Assembly (NCBI GenBank): GCA_017475805.1
Contig: JAFVEW010000308.1
Coordinates: 1-13,061, forward strand
Direction: 5' to 3'
DNA length: 13,061 bases
Source of the DNA: Synergistaceae bacterium
Lineage (GTDB): Bacteria > Synergistota > Synergistia > Synergistales > Aminobacteriaceae
Under the pieces are notes generated by a model. It searched no databases. It saw only the letters and a program-made list of their open reading frames with translations, and was not told the DNA's origin. Both the position numbers and the translations under genes were made by a program. Shown here piece by piece: positions 6,601 through 12,763 of this stretch; positions within the stretch are counted from its first letter, which is position 1, and the number at the start of each line of letters is the position of its first letter.

Positions 6601-7497
6601 TCAGACGACAATGCAGGCACGGCGACGATTACAGGCACGCCTACGCAGTCTATAAAGAATCTTCCAATTTATGTAACTGCTAATAACGTCGTTACAGAGA
6701 GCACTAACAAGCCTGTAACTAAAAAATTGACTTTCACTGCTCAGGGAACAAAGCCTTCATTCGCGTCATCATCAACGGAGACGTTAACGAAAGCTGCCAG
6801 CAGTGAGACGAAAATTAATGTTACTGTTACAGGGTCGCCAAAGATTACTATCACTATGAACAAAGTCAACGGATTTACGCTGACTCAAAACGATGATTAC
6901 AGCGCGACAATTTCAGGCACTGCTCAAGCAAAAGCCGGTAAGACGAATATTAAAGTTACTGCCTCGAATGCTGACGGTAAAGTTACAAAGACTATAGTCC
7001 TTCAGACTACAAAGGTTGCAGACTCGCCAAGCGCAGGCAATGCTCCTAACGTCAACGAAAATATTATTGACGAGAGCAAAGAAAAAGAGAAAGAAATAGA
7101 ACCTGAAGAGATAAAGCCGGAAGAAAATGTTGTGAAAGATTCAGGGAGCGTGAAATTCGGAACTGAACGCAGCATTAAATCACTCGGCAGCAAAGAGCTT
7201 GACGTATTAGAAGGCTACACAGTCGCAGCAGTTTTGCCGGAGCTCACCGTAACTGAGAGCAGTATGTATGACTTTGAAGTCGACCTTGAGCCTGAAATCG
7301 AAGAGGGCAAAGAATTATCTTGGTTCGCGTTTGCTAAGAATCGTGAGAAAAACAGCGATGACGAAATCGCAGAATTTTATGACACCGACGGCAACGAAAT
7401 CACGAAGACTACAGCCGAACATAAAATTTTAATTTCAGTTTGGCTTAACGCTGGAGATGTTTACGAGCCAGTCATAGCTGTTAAAGATTTTGAGTAG
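3676..7497 (+). CDS. Secreted C1 (papain-like) peptidase with lectin-like domain and putative-Ig repeats
   Basis: A 1273-aa exported protein. The signal peptide is residues 1 to about 24 (MIKKFSLTLAAIFLLAFSAT, probably cut after ASTA). The papain-type domain (about 50-320) has the oxyanion Gln (Q82), nucleophile Cys in GTCWAF (C88), His in ISHAVLIIGWDD (H252) and Asn in IKNSWG (N282), so all catalytic residues are present. A lectin-like domain (about 325-475) follows, as in many bacterial and archaeal C1 peptidases. Residues 483-1115 hold about seven He_PIG-type Ig-like repeats with the recurring LSGTPTKAG-like signature. A Glu/Lys-rich linker (about 1129-1155) leads to a C-terminal domain (about 1156-1273) ending VIAVKDFE. 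There is no LPXTG motif or C-terminal membrane helix, so anchoring is unknown. Start is ATG 3676 with AAAGGAGA 7 nt upstream; an in-frame TTG at 3658 precedes that site and is rejected. Likely roles are host or dietary protein degradation or adhesion, which is inference. Confidence 0.9.
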   Translation: MIKKFSLTLAAIFLLAFSATASTAQEAIYESNGYVPPPIDLSYLAKNPPRVNEADGYPLLKASPAAKYDLRDDGLVTSVKNQTPYGTCWAFAAIGAMESNYLKRGGAELDLSEMHLAYFTFKNADKSKAFRNLSSATLQKVLDNGGNAFYPAAVYGRLDGPVSETDVPYGKDQTPSSSTPESYGRALRLRDVYYLAYSANNVNSTEENRNIIKERIMENGAVVANYANSSSGYKQLSNGDISFYTKSTTISHAVLIIGWDDNYSKDNFKTKPSSDGAWLIKNSWGNINPVTNRYDDDYDGCFWMSYEQYLVDGSAFVVEDANSDMKAYYYDALGWTGTSSGVASANVFQSERDGEVLTEVAFYTPNNNLSYEIDVYTGLSSMPSSSPIYGDVVSNKTGDIAFAGYHTVELDTPVQLTKGEYFSVVVKLTGASTIPIEYKSSSNPNIKIEKGSFISSNGSSWHATTDCNACIRAFTLQNTAKGIAPKITSSVLPEGLLNTAYSYRVSASGSRPLAWSLSGNVPDGLSIDSNTGLISGTPTKTGNYSFNVEVANDVPDSDSKNYTINIIEKPIITTAEISGYVSCTISESIKLSAGSAKNWNIVDGKLPKGLKFDTSTAAITGKPTTKGTSTVTFEASSTSWKVSKDISFTIEAKPTKPTISTSKLSDGAIDKAYSATIKTTGTAPITLAADGLPNGLNMNSSGLISGTPTEAGNFTIKITASNIYTELNNVTVTKNVKLKIQGKVPVFETVSELPSAIVNEIYGSGYTFVLSSGTEPITWSVSGAPKGLTIDSLGNLSGTPTKAGKFNLTIKAKNFAGQASLKVPMTVHEVPTINTTKLSNATTGKKYTAKLTAKGTTPITWNIENLPDTLTATPLKDGAQLTISGTPTSADTYELSVTATNAAGTSEAKELTLTVKGVAPKLTASLAKGSVGSSYTGSKISATGTLPIKFSYEIKDTDKTKFGIDDLSDIGLAFESDDNAGTATITGTPTQSIKNLPIYVTANNVVTESTNKPVTKKLTFTAQGTKPSFASSSTETLTKAASSETKINVTVTGSPKITITMNKVNGFTLTQNDDYSATISGTAQAKAGKTNIKVTASNADGKVTKTIVLQTTKVADSPSAGNAPNVNENIIDESKEKEKEIEPEEIKPEENVVKDSGSVKFGTERSIKSLGSKELDVLEGYTVAAVLPELTVTESSMYDFEVDLEPEIEEGKELSWFAFAKNREKNSDDEIAEFYDTDGNEITKTTAEHKILISVWLNAGDVYEPVIAVKDFE

Positions 7498-7505
7498 AAT
7501 AAAAA

Positions 7506-7541
7506 ATCCCTCGACCACAAGTCGGGGGATAATTTTTTTTT
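7506..7541. terminator. Bidirectional intrinsic terminator between the protease and zinc-ribbon genes
   Basis: ATCCCTCGAC (7506-7515) pairs with GTCGGGGGAT (7521-7530) around CACAA, with one wobble pair. A long T run (7533-7541) follows on the plus strand and a run of A precedes it (T on the minus strand), so it can stop both convergent transcripts. Confidence 0.9.
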
Positions 7542-7557
7542 ACTGTTAATTTTTTAA

Positions 7558-7815
7558 CTATTTATTTGCTCCGTCGAAAGCTGCATTTAAGGCGCAAACC
7601 GGGCAGGCTTCTTTTACGTTATGCAAAGTTCCGCACTTCGGGCAGGTCATCATATCGCCATCGCTTGCGAAAAGTTTAATTTCGTGGCAGTCCGGACACT
7701 CGTAAATATCTACATGAACTCTGTCGGCCTTAAGGAACGCACTCCCCATAGGATAACCTGATTCTCTGAGTTTTAACTCTTTATTGCACGCAGGACACAT
7801 TTTTCCAGCCATCAT
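7558..7815 (-). CDS. Small zinc-ribbon protein
   Basis: The 85-aa product has four CxxC pairs: CPAC (7-10), CPDC (40-43), CPKC (58-61) and CPVC (71-74). That is enough for two tetrahedral zinc sites, as in double zinc ribbons. There is no membrane segment or enzyme domain, so a nucleic-acid or protein-binding role is plausible but unproven. AAGGGGG lies a few nt upstream; two consecutive ATGs (7815 and 7812) fit it almost equally. It follows the DUF4491 gene after about 37 bp on the same strand, so the two may be co-transcribed. The gap also holds a palindrome and a TATAAT. Confidence 0.75.
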   Translation of the reverse strand: MMAGKMCPACNKELKLRESGYPMGSAFLKADRVHVDIYECPDCHEIKLFASDGDMMTCPKCGTLHNVKEACPVCALNAAFDGANK

Positions 7816-7834
7816 AAAATCCCCCTTAAGATTT

Positions 7835-7852
7835 TAATTTCACGAAATTATA
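7835..7852 (-). promoter_or_regulatory. Palindrome and TATAAT upstream of the zinc-ribbon gene
   Basis: TAATTTC and GAAATTA form perfect 7-bp inverted arms around AC (7835-7850). On the minus strand a TATAAT (7847-7852) overlaps the far arm. The -35 position (7870-7875) is poor (ATCCTA). The overlap of a symmetrical site with a -10 box would fit a repressor operator, but this is weak evidence. Confidence 0.35.
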
Positions 7853-8155
7853 TCACGTGTTCTTATGTTTAGGATTTTTAGGAAACCAGCCCTTTGCAAC
7901 CCGTTCAGACTGCTTTTTGAGTTCGTGAACGCTCCACAGGAAACAGAACCCTAAAACTCCGACTACGCCTGACACAATTTCGCTCTTAATGAATATCGAG
8001 GAAGCACAGCAAATGAGTCCTAAAATCATAAACAGCGGCCAAATCTTAGATGTGAAGTAATATTCGCATTTTATAACGATTACGTGAAAAATTCCTATTA
8101 TCAAGAAACACGCCGCGCCGATAATTATTCCTGAGAGATTAATATTAATAATCAT
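7853..8155 (-). CDS. DUF4491 family membrane protein
   Basis: From the ATG at 8155 the product is 100 aa with the DUF4491 pattern: LSGIIIGAACFLIIGIFHVI, then KCEYYF, a central hydrophobic stretch, GFCFLWSVHEL, and the C-terminal signature ERVAKGWFPKNPKHK. Three membrane helices are likely (about 7-28, 36-52, 57-75) with a basic cytoplasmic tail. The function of the family is unknown. The frame stays open to a TTG at 8224 (123 aa), but the added 23 residues do not look like the family and the family opening matches MIININLSG. No Shine-Dalgarno precedes ATG 8155. A TATAAT about 11 nt upstream on the minus strand (8166-8171) would give a nearly leaderless mRNA. Confidence 0.75.
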   Translation of the reverse strand: MIININLSGIIIGAACFLIIGIFHVIVIKCEYYFTSKIWPLFMILGLICCASSIFIKSEIVSGVVGVLGFCFLWSVHELKKQSERVAKGWFPKNPKHKNT

Positions 8156-8220
8156 AGTGCAAGAGATTATAGCAGACCCGCCTGAAAAGGCAGGCCCGCT
8201 TCCCAAAAATAAATATTCAC

Positions 8221-8285
8221 TCAATATTCACCAATGTGATAAAATTCTATCCATACCACAGCCAATTATCAATTCAATATTCACC
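8221..8285. repeat. 12-bp direct repeat in the LysR / DUF4491 divergent region
   Basis: TCAATATTCACC occurs perfectly at 8221-8232 and 8274-8285, 53 bp apart, in the intergenic region between two divergent genes. The second copy falls inside the spacer of the candidate lysR promoter. This is where a LysR-type protein would bind for autoregulation, although neither copy is an obvious T-N11-A palindrome. Confidence 0.5.
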
Positions 8286-8293
8286 CTTATTAT
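8266..8293 (+). promoter_or_regulatory. Candidate promoter of the LysR gene
   Basis: TTATCA (8266-8271, 4 of 6) and TATTAT (8288-8293, 5 of 6) are spaced by 16 nt. Transcription would start near 8300, about 30 nt before the TTG start codon. Confidence 0.45.
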
Positions 8294-8329
8294 TTCAAAA
8301 AATGAATTTATCAGGGGGCATATGTAGAC

Positions 8330-9190
8330 TTGAACATAGCTCAGTTAAAATATTTTTTGGCTATAACTCAGCATGATACTTTTCTTGACGCCGCCGACGA
8401 AATGAATATTTCGCAATCGTCGCTTTCAAAACAGCTTAGCAACCTCGAAAACGAATTAGGCGTAGAGTTAATAGATCGTTCTAGGCGAAGCGCGAGTCTA
8501 ACTAAGGCCGGCAAAGTTTTTTTGAATGATGCTGAAAAAATTTTGAATCAATATCAAATTATGCTTGCTCACATGCAAGACTTCAAAAATAACCGCGAAG
8601 TCTTCAGGGTAGGTTCGCTGGCGTTCTTAGGTCAGTATGGGTTAAATTTTAAGCTGGCTAATTTTAACGCTGCTCATCGTGAATATAATGTCGTCGTCGA
8701 AGACGTTGAAGAGGATATTTTAATCGATGGCTTCAAGAATGGAACATATGACATGATAATCGGCAGAACGCTGCCGCCTGAAATTCCGTGCGGTTGTGCT
8801 GAAAAAATCGTTGATGACGAGCTTGTCGCAGTGATGAGAAAATCTCACCCTTTAGCCGCAAAAAAATTTGTTGAGCTTTCTGAAGTTATTTCGATGCCGT
8901 TATTTTTGACAAAAACTTACACCTCTATCTATAAAATCTGCACACAGCTATTTGATGAAAATAATTTAGTTCCTACAAAAGTTTTCACGTCTAGAAGCGA
9001 GACTATAATCAGCATGATCTCAACTCAAAACGCTGTCGGACTTTTACCGCGCAGAGGGCTCGATATTTTTCAACATTCTGATATTACGGTTGTGCCCGTC
9101 GTTCCTTCCGCAAAAATTCCTGTAATGATTTATGCCCGCAATAAAAATTCTTTAATCGTTAAAAATTTAATCGCGGCTCTGAAAGGCTGA
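8330..9190 (+). CDS. LysR-family transcriptional regulator
   Basis: The 286-aa product begins with the LysR winged helix-turn-helix: MNIAQLKYFLAITQHDTFLD, then AADEMNISQSSLSKQLSNLE as the recognition region (about 20-40), ELGVELIDRS, and LTKAG. The periplasmic-binding-like effector domain spans about 88-286. The start is TTG at 8330, which fits the exact LysR N-terminus; the purine-rich GGGGG (8313-8317) is 12 nt upstream. Its target cannot be read from the sequence. It diverges from the DUF4491/zinc-ribbon pair and lies upstream of galM, which has its own promoter, so either is a candidate. LysR proteins usually need a small-molecule inducer; none can be assigned here. Confidence 0.92.
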   Translation: MNIAQLKYFLAITQHDTFLDAADEMNISQSSLSKQLSNLENELGVELIDRSRRSASLTKAGKVFLNDAEKILNQYQIMLAHMQDFKNNREVFRVGSLAFLGQYGLNFKLANFNAAHREYNVVVEDVEEDILIDGFKNGTYDMIIGRTLPPEIPCGCAEKIVDDELVAVMRKSHPLAAKKFVELSEVISMPLFLTKTYTSIYKICTQLFDENNLVPTKVFTSRSETIISMISTQNAVGLLPRRGLDIFQHSDITVVPVVPSAKIPVMIYARNKNSLIVKNLIAALKG

Positions 9191-9209
9191 GAAAAATTTT
9201 AGTTTTAGC

Positions 9210-9238
9210 TTGACAATTCAGTCTTTACTGAAAATAAT
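9210..9238 (+). promoter_or_regulatory. Near-consensus promoter of galM
   Basis: Perfect TTGACA (9210-9215), a 17-nt spacer, and AATAAT (9233-9238, 5 of 6). This is the strongest promoter match in the window. Transcription would start near 9245, followed by AGGAGGT (9261-9267) and ATG at 9274, predicting strong expression. Confidence 0.75.
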
Positions 9239-9273
9239 TTTATAAATCCAAAATTTTTTCAGGAGGTATTTTC

Positions 9274-10314
9274 ATGTCTAAAATCGAAAAAAGTTTGTTC
9301 GGAACAATGCCTGAAGGTCAACGCGTCTATAATTACACGTTCATTGATGATAAAAGTCAAAGCGTCGTTATGAGCGAATATGCCTGCGCTATACTTGCTA
9401 TTAACGTAACGGGCAAGAACGGGAATTTTTATGACGTAGCACTCGGCTATGACACTCTCGAAGAATATCTCAGCGACACTAGAAACTTCGGCGCAACAGT
9501 TGGACGTTACGCAAACAGAATTGCAAACGGAAAATTTACGCTTCACGGTGTAACCTACAACCTTCCACGAAACAACGGGAAAAATACGCTTCATGGCGGC
9601 TTCAAAGGCTTCGGAAAAAAGTTATTTTCGTCTGAATTAAAAGATAACTGTGTTATTTTTACTCTCGAAAGTCCTGACCTTGACGAAGGTTTCCCTGGAA
9701 ATTTCAAACTTGATGTTAAAGTTTCATTCGTTGACGGCTCTTTAAGAATGAATTATGAATATATCTGCGACAAAGATACTCCTGCAAGCATCACGAATCA
9801 TAACTATTTTAATCTCAACGGACACGGATGCGGAAACATTCTGAACCACAGCTTGAAAATTAACTCTGAGCAATACTGCCGCGCCGATGACGGTCTACTT
9901 GCTCTCGCGCCGTTGGTGAAGGTCGAAGGGACGTCGTTTGACTTCAGAGCTGAGAAAAAAATTATTTATAAACTTCTTGAAAACTCGCCCGAAATTATCA
10001 ACGCTAACGGCGGCTTTGACCACTGCTACGAAATCAAAGACCCTAGAAAAACTGCAGCCGTCGCCGTCGGTGATGTTAGCGGAGTGAAGCTCGAAGTTTC
10101 GTCGGACATGCCAGCACTGCAGTTTTACTCAGGCAATTCGATCGGCCATTGTCGAGGCAAAGGTGGCGCGAAATACAATAATTACGACGGCTTTGCCCTT
10201 GAGTGCCAGCAGTTCCCAAACGCCGTCAACGAGCCTCAATTCCCGAACGCCGTTATTAAAGCTGGAGAATTAAACAAAGCATTTATCGAGTATAAATTCG
10301 GAGTAAAAGCGTAG
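9274..10314 (+). CDS. galM: Aldose 1-epimerase (galactose mutarotase)
   Basis: The 346-aa product has full family length. It interconverts alpha and beta anomers of aldoses such as galactose and glucose in the cytoplasm. Visible motifs are GATVGRYANRIANG, NTLHGG (H107), TNHNYFNLNGHG with the catalytic acid H176, GGFDHCYEI (D249), and LECQQFPNAVN with the catalytic base E310. All match the positions known in characterised GalM enzymes (H104, H175, D243, E309 in E. coli). There is no signal peptide. Neighbours offer no other galactose or sugar genes, and the next gene has its own promoter, so this is probably a monocistronic gene. No clear terminator follows it. Confidence 0.92.
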   Translation: MSKIEKSLFGTMPEGQRVYNYTFIDDKSQSVVMSEYACAILAINVTGKNGNFYDVALGYDTLEEYLSDTRNFGATVGRYANRIANGKFTLHGVTYNLPRNNGKNTLHGGFKGFGKKLFSSELKDNCVIFTLESPDLDEGFPGNFKLDVKVSFVDGSLRMNYEYICDKDTPASITNHNYFNLNGHGCGNILNHSLKINSEQYCRADDGLLALAPLVKVEGTSFDFRAEKKIIYKLLENSPEIINANGGFDHCYEIKDPRKTAAVAVGDVSGVKLEVSSDMPALQFYSGNSIGHCRGKGGAKYNNYDGFALECQQFPNAVNEPQFPNAVIKAGELNKAFIEYKFGVKA

Positions 10315-10333
10315 GATTTACAATTCTATGAAT

Positions 10334-10362
10334 TTCAGATAAAATTTTTCGCGCTTTATCAT
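10334..10362 (+). promoter_or_regulatory. Candidate promoter of the amino-acid ABC importer operon
   Basis: TTCAGA (10334-10339, 4 of 6), 17-nt spacer, TATCAT (10357-10362, 5 of 6). It lies 20 bp past galM and about 50 bp before the binding-protein gene, so the importer can be transcribed on its own. Confidence 0.5.
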
Positions 10363-10410
10363 GCTAAAGTGATTTTAATTTCAAATTTTACAAAGGAGAA
10401 TTTTTGAATC

Positions 10411-11184
10411 ATGAAAAAAATTTTTGCATTAGCTCTCGTTCTTGCTATGGCTTTTTGTTCCTGCGCTTTTGCTGAAAGCGACCTTGACTACGTCAAAGCT
10501 AAAGGCGTTTTAGTCGTCGGTATCACGGATTTTCAGCCGATGGATTATAAAAACGAAAAAGGCGAATGGATCGGCTTTGATGCTGACCTTGCAAACGCCT
10601 TCGCAGCGTCGCTCGGAGTAAAAGCAGAGTTTCAGGAAATCGAATGGAACAACAAAATTTTAGAACTCAACGGCAAAAATATTGATTGCGTATGGAACGG
10701 AATGACTTTAACCGCCGAAGTCCTTTCTTCAATGGAATGTTCAAAGCCGTATTGCAATAATGCTCAGATAGTCGTTGTTCCTGCAGACAAAGCTGAAAAT
10801 TATAAAACCGTCGAGAGCGTCAAAGATTTAACTTTCGCTGTCGAACACGGAAGCGCGGGCGACGAGGTTGCTAAGGCTAACGGCTTCAAAGTCGTTGAAG
10901 TTCAAGACCAGGCTTCGGCATTAATGGAAGTTGCTTCAGGAAGTTCAAACGCCGCAATTATCGATTCATTAATGGCCGCAGCAATGGTCGGACCGGGAAC
11001 AGGCTATGAAAATTTAGCTTACACTGTCGGACTTAACAGCGAAGAATACGGCGTAGGCTTCAGAAAAGGCTCAGACTTAGCGGCGGCTCTCAATGAGTTT
11101 TTCGCAAAGGGCTACGAAGACGGAAGCATTCAAAAGGTTGCCGAGACTTACAAAATTCAGGCAGCGTTAATAAAAGACAAGTAG
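10411..11184 (+). CDS. Amino-acid ABC transporter substrate-binding protein
   Basis: The 257-aa product is a family 3 / PBP2 polar amino-acid binding protein. The signal peptide is residues 1-21 (MKKIFALALVLAMAFCSCAF, cut after AFA). Two Cys are present but FC and SC do not make a lipobox, so it is predicted to be released or periplasmic and not a lipoprotein. The mature part shows GVLVVGITDFQPMDY, GFDADLANAFAASLG, WNGMTLT, CSKPYCNNAQIVVV and EEYGVGFRKGSDLA, all typical. The usual TxTxER arginine that binds the ligand carboxylate is Val here (V104), so the ligand may not be glutamine or histidine as in classical members. AAAGGAG lies about 13 nt upstream, slightly far. The permease and ATPase genes follow. 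Confidence 0.92.
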   Translation: MKKIFALALVLAMAFCSCAFAESDLDYVKAKGVLVVGITDFQPMDYKNEKGEWIGFDADLANAFAASLGVKAEFQEIEWNNKILELNGKNIDCVWNGMTLTAEVLSSMECSKPYCNNAQIVVVPADKAENYKTVESVKDLTFAVEHGSAGDEVAKANGFKVVEVQDQASALMEVASGSSNAAIIDSLMAAAMVGPGTGYENLAYTVGLNSEEYGVGFRKGSDLAAALNEFFAKGYEDGSIQKVAETYKIQAALIKDK

Positions 11185-11196
11185 GAATTAGGAGTT

Positions 11197-11230
11197 AGGA
11201 AGTAGGAAGTATTTTTTGCTTCCGCTTCCT
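11197..11230 (+). repeat. Hairpin between binding-protein and permease genes
   Basis: Two AGGAAG copies (11197-11202, 11204-11209) face CTTCC (11219-11223) and CTTCCT (11225-11230) and can form an 11-bp imperfect stem; a T-run lies in the loop. There is no T-tract after it, so it is not a classical terminator. Such structures between binding-protein and permease genes often protect the upstream mRNA and lower permease output; that role is inferred here. The permease start just downstream has no clear Shine-Dalgarno, which would also lower its translation. Confidence 0.5.
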
Positions 11231-11246
11231 CACTGTCTTTTCAAAA

Positions 11247-11933
11247 ATGGAATTAATTTTTCAACAGATGCCGGTCGTAATCGGCGCATTAAATCAGGGC
11301 TTCCTTCAAACTCTCAAACTTTTTTCGATAACATTATTAGGTGCGTTTCCTTTAGGATTAATCATCGCTTTCGGTTCGCTCTCAAAAATTAAAGCAATAA
11401 GCCTCGCTACCCAATTTATAATTTGGATTATTCGCGGAACGCCGTTAATGATTCAATTATTAATCGTCTATTATTTTCCCGGACTTGTCTTAAAAACTCC
11501 TATATGGGGCGGCGGAGAGTCAGGAAGATTTTTGGCGGCGGCGATAGCATTCATAATTAATTATTCGTGTTATTTTTCAGAAATTTATCGCGGCGGTATT
11601 CAGAGCGTCCCTGTAGGACAACAGGAAGCAGGTCTTGTCTTAGGCATGACGAAAAAACAAATATTTTTTCATGTTACTCTGCTTCAGATGATAAAAAGAA
11701 TCGTTCCGCCGATTTCTAATGAGATAATAACTCTCGTCAAAGATACGGCATTAGCTCGAATAATCGCGCTTCAAGAAATTATTTGGGCTGGTCAGGCGTT
11801 CATGAAAGGCTCTCACGGAATTTCAGGAGCAATATGGCCGTTATTTTTCACAGCGGTTTATTATTTGATTTTCAACGGGATTGTTACAGTCGCACTCTCA
11901 TGGTTCGAGAAAAAATTGGAGTATTTCAGATGA
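11247..11933 (+). CDS. Amino-acid ABC transporter permease (HisM/GlnP family)
   Basis: The 228-aa product is an inner-membrane permease of the polar amino-acid uptake family, predicted to have about five helices. The family motifs QGFLQTLKLFSITLLGAFPLG, IIRGTPLMIQL and YFSEIYRGGIQSVP are present. The EAA loop, GQQEAGLVLGMTKKQIFFHV (about 124-143), contacts the ATPase. Two copies or a homodimer are expected since only one permease is encoded. No clear ribosome binding site precedes the ATG. Its TGA overlaps the ATPase start by 4 bp, so the two are translationally coupled. Confidence 0.93.
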   Translation: MELIFQQMPVVIGALNQGFLQTLKLFSITLLGAFPLGLIIAFGSLSKIKAISLATQFIIWIIRGTPLMIQLLIVYYFPGLVLKTPIWGGGESGRFLAAAIAFIINYSCYFSEIYRGGIQSVPVGQQEAGLVLGMTKKQIFFHVTLLQMIKRIVPPISNEIITLVKDTALARIIALQEIIWAGQAFMKGSHGISGAIWPLFFTAVYYLIFNGIVTVALSWFEKKLEYFR

Positions 11934-12700
11934 GTATCTTAGAAGTTAAAAACATTCGCAAAACTTTTGGGGACATTGAAGTCTTAAAAGGCATAGATTT
12001 TTCGCTCGAAAAAGGCGGCGTTCTTTCGATTATAGGCTCGTCGGGCAGCGGCAAAACAACGTTATTAAGATGCTTGAATTTTTTAGAGACTCCTGACGAC
12101 GGCGTTATAAAAGTCAACGACGAAATTTTATTTGACAGTGCAGACCCGGCAACACGTTCAGAAAGTCAAATTAGAAAAAAACGCCTGCATTTTGGACTCG
12201 TGTTCCAGTCATTCAATCTTTTTCCGCAATACACCGCGCTTGAAAATGTAATGTTAGCTCCAACGCTCGCGGCAAAAGAGAAAAAAACTTATGACTACGA
12301 ACGCGAAAATATAAAATCTCAGGCAATAGAACTTATTAAGCAGGTCGGCCTTGCTGATAGAATGAATAATTATCCGCATCAGCTTTCAGGCGGTCAGCAG
12401 CAGAGAGTTGCAATAGCAAGAGCATTAATTTTGAAGCCTGATATTCTTTGTTTCGATGAGCCAACGAGCGCATTAGACCCTGAATTAACGGGCGAAGTTT
12501 TGAAAGTTATCCGTTCGCTTTCAGATAAAAATAATACTATGATAATCGTAACTCACGAAATGGAATTTGCGAGAGACGTCGCTAATCACGTTATTTTTAT
12601 GGACGGTGGAAAAATCTGTGAGCAAGGCAATCCTCACGAACTTTTTGAAAACCCAAAAGAGGAACGCACTAAACAGTTTTTGAGCCGTTATAAGAGCTGA
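11930..12700 (+). CDS. Amino-acid ABC transporter ATP-binding protein (GlnQ/HisP family)
   Basis: The 256-aa product powers the importer. Walker A GSSGSGKTT (about 34-42), Q-loop FQSFNLFP, signature LSGGQQQR, Walker B ILCFDEPTSALDP and H-loop VTHEM are all intact. Start is ATG 11930, overlapping the permease TGA at 11931 as ATGA, with GGAG (11918-11921) 8 nt upstream; a longer in-frame reading from 11783 lies inside the permease gene and does not look like an ABC protein. Residues between about 77 and 123 include a charged stretch (SADPATRSESQIRKKRLHFG) before the Q-loop, slightly longer than in E. coli GlnQ. The substrate follows the binding protein and is unknown. Confidence 0.95.
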   Translation: MSILEVKNIRKTFGDIEVLKGIDFSLEKGGVLSIIGSSGSGKTTLLRCLNFLETPDDGVIKVNDEILFDSADPATRSESQIRKKRLHFGLVFQSFNLFPQYTALENVMLAPTLAAKEKKTYDYERENIKSQAIELIKQVGLADRMNNYPHQLSGGQQQRVAIARALILKPDILCFDEPTSALDPELTGEVLKVIRSLSDKNNTMIIVTHEMEFARDVANHVIFMDGGKICEQGNPHELFENPKEERTKQFLSRYKS

Positions 12701-12724
12701 AATCAAAGAACCTAAGACCCCTCC

Positions 12725-12737
12725 GGCTCTTCGAGCC
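12725..12737. repeat. Short hairpin beside the IS30 end
   Basis: GGCTC (12725-12729) and GAGCC (12733-12737) form a 5-bp perfect stem with a TTC loop, 24 bp after the ATPase stop codon and about 8 bp from the IS end. No T-tract follows. It could be a terminator remnant whose T-run was displaced by the insertion, or the palindromic target of the element. Confidence 0.4.
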
Positions 12738-12744
12738 ATGGCAG

Positions 12745-12763
12745 ATTGTCAAGTAAGTGCAAC
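12745..12763. mobile_element. Candidate terminal inverted repeat of IS30-family element
   Basis: ATTGTCAAGTAAGTGCAAC matches the TTGTCA...GTGCAAC style of IS30-family ends. It covers the last codons of the transposase gene, as in compact IS30 elements. The element's outer edge is therefore near 12745; the other end lies outside the window, so the repeat pair cannot be checked. Confidence 0.6.

Noticed and set aside
10411..10480. Lipoprotein signal in the amino-acid binding protein
   Set aside because: The Cys residues are preceded by MAF and FCS, not a lipobox; AFA before ESD is a normal signal peptidase I site.
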